From Gammaproteobacteria bacterium (GTDB lineage Bacteria > Pseudomonadota > Gammaproteobacteria > Eutrophobiales > Eutrophobiaceae): DNA of 34,211 nucleotides. The stretch spans positions 1 to 34,211 of the forward strand of contig JAJFKK010000046.1 of the NCBI GenBank assembly GCA_021773245.1. Reading direction: 5' to 3'. This document shows positions 1-7,755 of this stretch, piece by piece. A program made the translations under genes and the position numbers. The notes under the pieces are model-generated. The model did not search any database, had not been told where the DNA came from, and saw only the letters and a program-made list of their open reading frames with translations. Position 1 is the first letter of the stretch. Every line of letters starts with the position of its first letter.

Positions 1-183
1 GCAAGAATTGCCCGCGCATTAAAACAGCAGTAACAATTCAATTATTCTAAGCCTCTATAACGTTTCATTCTCGACAGAATCTACTTAAGTTATACTTCTT
101 TTTCAATTTATATTTATATTTATCTCATAGAGTTATAGAAACAAAAAAAATAACATCCGTTGTATAACTAACCTTTAAAACAC

Positions 184-1194
184 ATGTTAAAAGAAAAATC
201 AAAAGCACTAAAAATAAAATTAGTCATTTTATTATTACTACTACCTGTGTTTGCTATTGGGTTATATCAGTATTTAACTAAACCTGAGTTAATCGAACAG
301 ATATCACTACTAGAAGAATTAAACTCTGCTGAATCTGAAGAAGAAAAATCAGCTACTGTCGAAAAAATGTTATTACACATTGAACAACGACTTATAAACG
401 AACCCGATGATATCGATGGCTGGTTAATGTTAACTAATTCCTATACAGCACTTGAACGCTATCCGGAAGCACTCAGGGCTATTAATAATTTGTATCGCCT
501 CAGAAGTGAAGATCCTACAGTTCTTATTCGTTATGCAGAGATCTTGTCCAAGACCAACGGCGGCGTACTTTTAGGAAATCCCACTAAGTTTATCAATCAA
601 GCTTTACAGATTGATCCGGAAAACGCGAATGGACTTTGGCTGGCAGGTTTAGCTGCTAATGAACGTGGCGACATAAACAATGCAATTCAATTTTGGCAAC
701 GATTGCTTCCAAAGCTTGAAGAAGGTTCAAAGCCACAACTAAAAATTAAACAATACATACAGCTTGCAAATCAACATCTGTCAGAACCAAAAAATAAAGT
801 TAAACGTATGATTGTGCCGATTGATGAGGAGATAACATCTGATCAAACCATCTCATTACTGTTAAAAGTCAGTTTATCAAATGATTTAATAAATGAGACT
901 CATGGTGATGACACCGTTTTCATTTTTGCCAAAACAATAAAAAGACCAATTATGCTATTGGCCGCTGCAAGTAAAAAAGTCAAAAATCTTCCCTTACAAG
1001 TTATTCTGGATGATTCAATGGCCATTATTTCGAGCAATAAATTATCAGACCATAAGCACGTTCAACTCATTGCGCGCATTTCTAAAGACGGTACAGCCAA
1101 GGCCAAGTCAGGCGATCTATATGGAACACTTGATATTGTTCAAACTGATACAGATAAACCCATCAATCTGATTATTGACAAGAAAGCCCCATAA
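184..1194 (+). CDS. ccmI: c-type cytochrome biogenesis protein CcmI-like (N-terminal TM, TPR repeats, CcmI-type C-terminal domain)
   Basis: N-terminal hydrophobic segment, TPR-like repeats (DIDGWLMLTNSYTALERYPEALRAINNLYRL) and a C-terminal domain with VFIFAKTIKRPIMLLAAASKKVKNLPLQVILDDSMAI...VQLIARISKDGTAKAKSGDLYG, typical of CcmI/CycH. Confidence 0.85.
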   Translation: MLKEKSKALKIKLVILLLLLPVFAIGLYQYLTKPELIEQISLLEELNSAESEEEKSATVEKMLLHIEQRLINEPDDIDGWLMLTNSYTALERYPEALRAINNLYRLRSEDPTVLIRYAEILSKTNGGVLLGNPTKFINQALQIDPENANGLWLAGLAANERGDINNAIQFWQRLLPKLEEGSKPQLKIKQYIQLANQHLSEPKNKVKRMIVPIDEEITSDQTISLLLKVSLSNDLINETHGDDTVFIFAKTIKRPIMLLAAASKKVKNLPLQVILDDSMAIISSNKLSDHKHVQLIARISKDGTAKAKSGDLYGTLDIVQTDTDKPINLIIDKKAP

Positions 1195-1344
1195 ATCACT
1201 CATATAGAATAACCTTTTGTATCCTGCAAAAGGTTCCTAGTTAAGCCAGTTTCCTTCTAAATAAATTCCACAATCTACCGATATAGATAATAACGGCATT
1301 TAAATTGCTATAAATATTTAATTTCTTGAGAAAATTTATTCTAA

Positions 1345-2121
1345 ATGTGTGAATTATTAGGTTTAAGCGCAAATATGCCTGCGGATATACGTTTTACCTT
1401 TTCCGGTCTGAGACAGCGTGGCGGAAATACAGGTATACATAAAGACGGTTGGGGAATTAGCCTTTATGAAGGTCGTGCCAGTCGCTCATTTCATGACCCA
1501 AAAGCTAGTTTTTCATCAGAAGTAGCTCATTTTTTTCATACGTCTGCGATTAAAAGCAAAATGATCATTAGTCATATTCGCCAAGCTAATCGAGGGCGCG
1601 TATGTCTCGAAAATACGCATCCTTTTAGCCGTGAATTATGGGGTTGTGATTGGGTATTCGCACACAACGGACAGTTAAAAAACATCAAGAAAAAATCATT
1701 AAAGTTTTATCGTCCAAGAGGAACAACAGACAGCGAATATGCATTTTGTTATATGATGGATAAAATTCGTAAGAAGTATCCAAAACGACCAAAGAAAGAG
1801 AAAGAGCTCTGGTCATATATCGAAAAACTCGCTAACGAAGTAAATCAACTGGGTATTTTTAATTTCCTTTTATGTGATTCTCGACATATGTACGCCTACT
1901 GCAGTAACAAGATGTGTTGGGTCACTCGAAAATATCCTTTTGGTGAAGCACGGTTAATTGATACGGGTGATATAATAGATTTTAGTAACCATCTTTCAAA
2001 AAATGACGTCATTACTTTAGTCGCCTCTCACGCCTTGACCGAAAACGAACAATGGCATTGTATGGAGAAAGGTGAATTCAAAGTATTCAATAACGGAAAA
2101 CCCCGTCGACTAGCAGCCTAA
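1345..2121 (+). CDS. class II glutamine amidotransferase (YafJ-like)
   Basis: N-terminal MCELLGLSAN with nucleophile Cys2, GWGISLY, SHIRQANRG, NTHPF, FAHNGQL motifs of Ntn-type class II GATases. Confidence 0.9.
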   Translation: MCELLGLSANMPADIRFTFSGLRQRGGNTGIHKDGWGISLYEGRASRSFHDPKASFSSEVAHFFHTSAIKSKMIISHIRQANRGRVCLENTHPFSRELWGCDWVFAHNGQLKNIKKKSLKFYRPRGTTDSEYAFCYMMDKIRKKYPKRPKKEKELWSYIEKLANEVNQLGIFNFLLCDSRHMYAYCSNKMCWVTRKYPFGEARLIDTGDIIDFSNHLSKNDVITLVASHALTENEQWHCMEKGEFKVFNNGKPRRLAA

Positions 2122-2171
2122 AAAACCAATCTATAAATTATCAGCTGAAATAATTTTGCTACTTTTATAGC

Positions 2172-2192
2172 TTATTGAAGTTACTTCAATAA
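2172..2192. terminator. possible hairpin downstream of the amidotransferase gene
   Basis: Perfect inverted repeat TTATTGAAG-TTA-CTTCAATAA followed by an A/T-rich tail. Confidence 0.4.
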
Positions 2193-2219
2193 AACATACT
2201 TTTTAGATTCCTAATGTTT

Positions 2220-2261
2220 AGCGGCAGTTCTATATGAATATATAATAAGCTGCCGCTCTTT
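2220..2261. terminator. possible GC-rich hairpin terminator
   Basis: AGCGGCAG ... CTGCCGCT 8-bp arms, 22-nt loop, followed by CTTTT. Confidence 0.4.
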
Positions 2262-2375
2262 TGCGTCCATGCAACCGCGGCATTTATCTATCCTATACTT
2301 TAAGTGGACACATTGGATATATAATCTATTAGTAACATATCTTAATGAGATACAGTTTATATGTAGATGAATATT

Positions 2376-3446
2376 CTAGTGTAGGCCAAACTCTTTGCCA
2401 TTCAAGGCACCACTTTCCACCAAATGACAAGCAGCAGTAAGTGATCGAGGATGATATTTTTCTGAGTTCTGTTTCATGATATCAATGGCATCGATAAATG
2501 AGAGGGCTTTATGGTAAGGACGAACACCAGCAATTGCTTCCAGAGAATCTGCAACTGCAACAATCGACACCTCCAAAGGAATACTTGTGCCAGCTAGACC
2601 ATTTGGATAACCGGATCCATCCTGACATTCATGATGTAACAAAACGATCTCTTTCACTTTTTCATCAAAATTAATCTCACCCAGAATGTCATAACCGTTA
2701 TTGGGATGGAGTTTTATAAATGCCCATTCGTGTGCTTCCAGTTTAGCTGGTTTTGTCAGGATTTCGATCGGAATCGCAATTTTGCCAATATCATGAATAC
2801 TACCACCAAGTGCAATCGTGCCTATAGATTTATGATCAAGATTTAATAGCTTGGCAATCTCAACAGCAATAGCGGCGGTACGACTCATATGTCCCACCGT
2901 ATAAGGGTCTCGTTTTTCAATTGTGGCACTTAAAGCCATCGCTGTTTGTTTCAATGACTTTATCTGTTCGTTCTGGAGTGCAACTAATGCTGTGTTGTCA
3001 ATAAATTCTGTAAGCCTGAATACAGTGTTTTCAATTTCAAACATTAAAGGTGAGGCTGTTACATATTTAATTTTTTTATCCTTGGTAAGTAAACGTAGCT
3101 GGTATCGTTCCGGATTGAATGACTTGATTCGTTCTAACACTCTCTTTCGTTCATCCTTGCAAACAATTTTCATTGCTTCACATCCATATATCTCGTTTCG
3201 TTTATAATTAATGAGTTTCAGGAATGCATCATTGGCAGCAACAATTTTAGCATCTACCGTAACGACAAATGCGCCCATAACAAAAGGCAAACTATTTGCC
3301 AGACTTTCTACGCCGCCTTGTTTATAAATTTGCTTTAAAAAAGCATGAAAATCCTTTTCATAGTTATGGTTCATAAGGTCAACACTCATGGGTTTAATAG
3401 ATGAGTCATTGCTCTGTCTTGTAGATGAAATTGTGTGAATATGCAT
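2376..3446 (-). CDS. PAS domain-containing HD-GYP phosphodiesterase (c-di-GMP hydrolase family)
   Basis: PAS-like N-terminus (VVTVDAKIVAANDAFLKLINYKRNEIYGCEA) followed by HDIGKIAIP, LHPNNGYDIL and HHECQDGSGYPNGLAG, the HD and GYP motifs. Confidence 0.92.
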   Translation of the reverse strand: MHIHTISSTRQSNDSSIKPMSVDLMNHNYEKDFHAFLKQIYKQGGVESLANSLPFVMGAFVVTVDAKIVAANDAFLKLINYKRNEIYGCEAMKIVCKDERKRVLERIKSFNPERYQLRLLTKDKKIKYVTASPLMFEIENTVFRLTEFIDNTALVALQNEQIKSLKQTAMALSATIEKRDPYTVGHMSRTAAIAVEIAKLLNLDHKSIGTIALGGSIHDIGKIAIPIEILTKPAKLEAHEWAFIKLHPNNGYDILGEINFDEKVKEIVLLHHECQDGSGYPNGLAGTSIPLEVSIVAVADSLEAIAGVRPYHKALSFIDAIDIMKQNSEKYHPRSLTAACHLVESGALNGKEFGLH

Positions 3447-3609
3447 ATCGATTCCTTAATATAAACATCCTATTCCATATATTTCATGGCACGTTTTTCA
3501 CGAGGCACCTGCGTTATACATACTTAATCAAAAATACGCACAAATTGCTGTAAATGCTTATGAGTATAGTAAATAACTGATTTTTTGCTGTTCTTTATGC
3601 TGAGGAAAG

Positions 3610-3625
3610 TGTGACGTAGTTCACA
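3610..3625. promoter_or_regulatory. putative CRP/CAP-type binding site
   Basis: TGTGA-CGTAGT-TCACA matches the CRP core TGTGA-N6-TCACA at every defined position; lies in the intergenic region between the divergent HD-GYP and ettA genes. Confidence 0.6.
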
Positions 3626-3878
3626 TACCGTCTTATAGCAGGTCGCTAATTATAATTCGGGATTTATTTCTACTGAATGAAATTCACCCAGAAAAAAAGT
3701 TCGTTACCGAAGATGTTATTGAATTTGTATATGAGAAAATTCACCTGTAACTAAAGCAAGCTTATAAACCGTCTAAAGTCACCTATAAATTAATAATATT
3801 GATTAGTTGATCCGTATTACGGATAATCCCTATTCTTGTAATTTTTACAATATAAACAGCAGGTTAATTCTTAATCTA

Positions 3879-5543
3879 ATGGCTCAATACGTATATACCA
3901 TGAATGGCGTTGGCAAGATTGTCCCGCCTAAACGCCAAATTCTAAAAGACATTTATCTTTCTTTCTTTCCAGGTGCCAAAATTGGTGTTTTGGGTTTAAA
4001 CGGCGCAGGTAAATCGACCTTACTCAAAATCATGGCTGGGCTCGATGCTGATATTATCGGTGAAGCCTATCCTATGCCGGATATTAAAGTCGGTTATTTA
4101 CCTCAAGAACCACAACTAGATTCAGATAAAGATGTTAGAGGTAATGTAGAAGATGGTCTACGCGAGCCACTTGATGCACTAGCCGGTTTAACAGAAGTTT
4201 ATGCAGCTTATGCTGATCCTGATGCTGATTTTGATGCGCTTGCAAAGAAACAAGAACAATATGAAAGTATTGTTGCTGCATGGGATGCTGAAAATCTGGA
4301 AACAACTTTAGAGATTGCTGCAGATGCTCTTCGTCTGCCTCCTTGGGATGCGGCTATTGATACCTTATCCGGTGGTGAAAAACGTCGTGTCGCTCTATGT
4401 CGCTTACTATTATCACGTCCTGATATGTTATTGCTTGATGAACCAACAAACCACCTTGATGCTGAATCAGTTTATTGGTTAGAACGTTTTCTTGCTGACT
4501 TTAACGGAACTGTAGTCGCTGTAACTCATGATCGTTACTTTCTAGATAATGTTGCAGGTTGGATTCTTGAATTAGATCGAGGCGAAGGCATTCCCTTTGA
4601 AGGAAATTATTCACAATGGTTAGAAAATAAAGAAATACGCCTTGAATCTGAAGATCGCGCTGAATCTGCAAGACAAAAAGCAATTAAACAAGAACTTGAA
4701 TGGGTTCGTACATCACCTAAGGGACGTCATGCAAAAAGCAAATCACGTCTAGCTCGATTTGAAGAGATGAGCTCTCAGGACTTTCAAAAACGTAGCGAAA
4801 CTAACGAAATTTATATTCCACCTGGTCCTCGCTTAGGTGATGTCGTTATTGAATTTAATAACGTCGCAAAGTCATTTGAAGACCATGATTTATATGAAGA
4901 CTTAAGTTTTATTATTCCTAAAGGCGCGGTTGTTGGCATTATTGGCGGTAACGGCGCAGGCAAGTCTACACTCTTTCGTATGATTGCCGGGATGGAAAAA
5001 CCGGATAGCGGTGAGATAAAGATCGGTGATACTGTCGAAGTCGCTTTTGTTGAACAAAGCCGTGAATCATTGGATGATAGTAAAACAGTTTGGGAAGCAA
5101 TTTCCGATGGTTTAGACAACATAACTATAGGCAGTTATGAAATTAATTCTCGAGCTTATGTAGGTCGTTTCAATTTTAAAGGCACGGATCAGCAAAAAAA
5201 TGTTGGCAAACTATCTGGTGGTGAGCGTGGTCGACTGCATCTTGCTCATACCTTAAAGCAAGGCGCAAATGTTTTACTACTTGATGAACCTTCTAACGAT
5301 CTTGATATAGAAACATTACGAGCATTAGAAGAAGCGATTCTTGCCTACCCTGGTTGCACATTAGTAATTTCTCATGATCGTTGGTTTCTTGATCGTATAG
5401 CAACACATATCCTGGCATTTGAAGATGATGGTGAAACTGTATTTATTGAAGGTGACTTTACTGAATACCATGAAGATTTCATTAAGCGCAAAGGTAAAGA
5501 TACTCAACCAAAAAGAATGAAGTACAAGCGTTTAAAAACATAG
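3879..5543 (+). CDS. ettA: energy-dependent translational throttle protein EttA (ABC-F ATPase)
   Basis: Start MAQYVYTMNGVGKIVPPKRQILKDIYLSFFPGAKIGVLGLNGAGKST; two Walker A motifs, two signature motifs (LSGGEKRRVALCRLLL, LSGGERGRLHLA) and two DEPTNHLD/DEPSNDLD. The ORF extends upstream to 3807 (TTG), but the conserved start is ATG at 3879. Confidence 0.95.
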   Translation: MAQYVYTMNGVGKIVPPKRQILKDIYLSFFPGAKIGVLGLNGAGKSTLLKIMAGLDADIIGEAYPMPDIKVGYLPQEPQLDSDKDVRGNVEDGLREPLDALAGLTEVYAAYADPDADFDALAKKQEQYESIVAAWDAENLETTLEIAADALRLPPWDAAIDTLSGGEKRRVALCRLLLSRPDMLLLDEPTNHLDAESVYWLERFLADFNGTVVAVTHDRYFLDNVAGWILELDRGEGIPFEGNYSQWLENKEIRLESEDRAESARQKAIKQELEWVRTSPKGRHAKSKSRLARFEEMSSQDFQKRSETNEIYIPPGPRLGDVVIEFNNVAKSFEDHDLYEDLSFIIPKGAVVGIIGGNGAGKSTLFRMIAGMEKPDSGEIKIGDTVEVAFVEQSRESLDDSKTVWEAISDGLDNITIGSYEINSRAYVGRFNFKGTDQQKNVGKLSGGERGRLHLAHTLKQGANVLLLDEPSNDLDIETLRALEEAILAYPGCTLVISHDRWFLDRIATHILAFEDDGETVFIEGDFTEYHEDFIKRKGKDTQPKRMKYKRLKT

Positions 5544-5573
5544 GTCTATGTTAATTTTTCTTTGAGATAAATT

Positions 5574-6386
5574 ATGAGCAAAACAAATATAATGGATACC
5601 ATCACTCGCTTTAATGCAACTGATGAGGAAGCAATAAGCTCAACTTTAGCTCATGGTGAAGTAGCCTGTTTTTCCGTTCGTTCTCCTGCAAAAGATACTC
5701 CAAATGAAGATGCATTAGCAGTAATTTCTGTTGATGAAGACACAACTGTTTTAGTCGTAGCCGATGGACTTGGTGGCATGCCCGCAGGAGAACAGGCGTC
5801 ACAAACAGTTGTTGAATGTTTAATTGAATCTTTACAAGATAAAAATATAAGCATCCGAGAAGCCATACTCAATGGCATTGATAACGCAAATCACGAAATC
5901 ATGTTTGGTAAAACAGGTTCGGGCACAACTGTTTCAATTGCTGAGCTTGCAGGAAATAAATTACGCACTTATCACGCAGGTGATTCATTAATCTTATTAA
6001 TGACTAGCCATGGCAATATTAAATATCAGTCACTTTCTCATTCTCCAATAGGCTATGCTGTTATATGTGGTGCAATCAATGCTGAAACCGCAATGCTTCA
6101 TCCTGAACGTAATTTAATATCGAATTATGTTGGTTGTGCTGACATGCATATTAACGTTGGACCTATTGTTGAACTTGCTCCACTTGATACGCTAGTACTC
6201 TCCAGTGATGGCTTATCTGATAATCTTTATGAAAATGAGATTTGCGAATTTATTCGAAAAGGTCCAATGCTAGAAGGAGTAAATGAAATGATTACTCAAT
6301 GCAGACAGAATATGCTGCAACCACTATCAGATCGACGTCCTCATCCAGATGACTTAACCTTAATCAGCTTTAGACAACATCATTAA
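5574..6386 (+). CDS. PP2C-family serine/threonine protein phosphatase
   Basis: PNEDALAVI, VVADGLGGMPAGEQAS, GSGTTVSIA, HAGDSLILL, SSDGLSDNL motifs of PPM/PP2C phosphatases. Confidence 0.9.
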   Translation: MSKTNIMDTITRFNATDEEAISSTLAHGEVACFSVRSPAKDTPNEDALAVISVDEDTTVLVVADGLGGMPAGEQASQTVVECLIESLQDKNISIREAILNGIDNANHEIMFGKTGSGTTVSIAELAGNKLRTYHAGDSLILLMTSHGNIKYQSLSHSPIGYAVICGAINAETAMLHPERNLISNYVGCADMHINVGPIVELAPLDTLVLSSDGLSDNLYENEICEFIRKGPMLEGVNEMITQCRQNMLQPLSDRRPHPDDLTLISFRQHH

Positions 6387-6479
6387 ATAGAAAAAATACT
6401 ATTTTTTAACATTCTTCTGTCAACTGAATCACTACAAGCACGTTAATACTCTTCGAATACCTAATATTTGGAGAGAAAA

Positions 6480-6875
6480 ATGAAAAAAATATTCGCTATC
6501 GTTTTAATGGTTTTAATAAGCCAATTCAGTTTCGCTCAAGGTGGAAAAAATTGCGATCGTTCAGCGAAATTAACAGAAAAGCTTGATTTACAATAAGACC
6601 AAATCGATGCTGTGCAAAAAGTCATGGAAGGACAACATGAAAAACGTCGTGAAATGTTCCAAGCAAGTCGAGACGAAATGAAAGAGAAAATGGAAGGCCT
6701 TCATAGAGAAACAAAAGATAAACTTAGTTCTGTGCTAACTGCCGAGCAACTAGCAAAATTTGAAAAATTACATGCAGAACGTATGGAAAAAAGAGAAAAG
6801 CGTAAGGAAGAGCGCATGAAAAAATTCAAAAAAGTATCGTCATCAGTTGAAGATAAATCAGAGAATTCAATTTAG
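6480..6875 (+). pseudogene. Spy/CpxP-like (LTxxQ-type) periplasmic protein interrupted by an in-frame TAA
   Basis: ATG at 6480 gives a signal peptide MKKIFAIVLMVLISQFSFAQGGKNCDRSAKLTEKLDLQ, then TAA at 6594-6596. The same frame continues as DQIDAVQKVMEGQHEKRREMF...LTAEQLAKFEKLHAERMEKREKR to 6875. Confidence 0.75.
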
Positions 6876-6894
6876 ATAGTTTTTGACATAAGAA

Positions 6895-6921
6895 CCCCCC
6901 GTGAGAACTTCACGCGGGGGG
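6895..6921. repeat. GC-rich hairpin downstream of the Spy-like locus
   Basis: CCCCCCGTGA-gaact-TCACGCGGGGGG; near-perfect stem with a small bulge, no obvious T-tract. Confidence 0.5.
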
Positions 6922-7225
6922 CAGTGCCACTGATAGTAGCATGAGGAGAGCATTTCATCTCTTAGCTATAAGTATAGAACATCGTTTTTAGAATGCAGTT
7001 TTATTTACATTTAATAAACGCATCTTAATTCATTTACTTTATTGAAACATTAAATAAGTAATTGAATAAAATCGAGATTCAACTCAAAATTTCAAAATAA
7101 TTATTTTAATAAACTTTTATTTTTAATAATTAAGATGATTCCCATTTCAGTTATATAACTAAAGTCTCTCAGAAATTTAAACATAGTTTGTTCAATGAGC
7201 TTCTTTTTATTATACTTTCGCTCGC

Positions 7226-7660
7226 ATGAAATATTTCAGAAAATTAATAACTTACAGAAAACTTGCCGTTTTTCTCGCAATCGGCATGCTACTGCGATCT
7301 ACTATTGCAGTGGGCTACATGCTGGATACCAATCCTGATGATGGTAGTTTCCTATCTGTTGTAATTTGTGAAGGTCCTGCTGGTATTAATGCAATAGCAG
7401 GACTTGAAGATCATAGTCAACATCATGGAAACCATCATGATAATGCAGATCAGGACAACCATGAGCATGCTGCTCAAGATCACCCTATTTCAAGCTGTAG
7501 TTTTTGGTCTTCAAGTAGTCTTTCATTACTTGCAGATTTATCTTTATTTGATAACACAACATTCTTTTTATCTGATGAAGCGGTTGCTTATCAATACAAC
7601 AATGTATCTCGTTTATCTGAAAACTCACGTTTCGCGCGTGCTCCCCCATCTCTTAGCTGA
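7226..7660 (+). CDS. His-rich DUF2946-like protein upstream of a TonB receptor
   Basis: N-terminal hydrophobic LAVFLAIGMLLRSTIAVGYML, VVICEG, His-rich stretch DHSQHHGNHHDNADQDNHEHAAQDHPISSCSFWSSSS, resembling DUF2946 proteins found next to metal TonB receptors. Confidence 0.65.
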   Translation: MKYFRKLITYRKLAVFLAIGMLLRSTIAVGYMLDTNPDDGSFLSVVICEGPAGINAIAGLEDHSQHHGNHHDNADQDNHEHAAQDHPISSCSFWSSSSLSLLADLSLFDNTTFFLSDEAVAYQYNNVSRLSENSRFARAPPSLS

Positions 7661-7755
7661 TTCAAATCTTTGAATTAATTTAATTCTGTTTGTCAGGATT
7701 CTGCGCCTGTGTGCAGACCTTGTATTGAACATAAGCTATATAGAGAGTAACTATA

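Noticed and set aside
1-33. ARIARALKQQ* at the left edge, possible C-terminus of an upstream ccm gene
   Set aside because: Only ten codons visible, too little to assign.
2923-3207. 94-aa plus-strand ORF antisense to the HD-GYP gene
   Set aside because: Fully inside a well-supported HD-GYP coding region on the other strand; no recognisable motif.
4501-5122. Minus-strand ORFs (4501-4683, 4811-5122) within ettA
   Set aside because: Shadow ORFs opposite conserved ABC-F coding sequence.
5611-5878. Minus-strand ORFs opposite the PP2C gene
   Set aside because: Low-complexity antisense frames inside a clear PP2C phosphatase.
6594-6596. Stop-codon reassignment (TAA read as Gln) suggested by two TAA-broken frames
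   Set aside because: Many intact genes in the window end in TAA at expected positions, so the standard code applies; nonsense mutation is simpler.
7094-7107. AAAATAATTATTTT palindrome upstream of the His-rich gene as a Fur box
   Set aside because: Pure A/T palindrome in a very AT-rich spacer; does not match the GATAATGATAATCATTATC pattern well enough.
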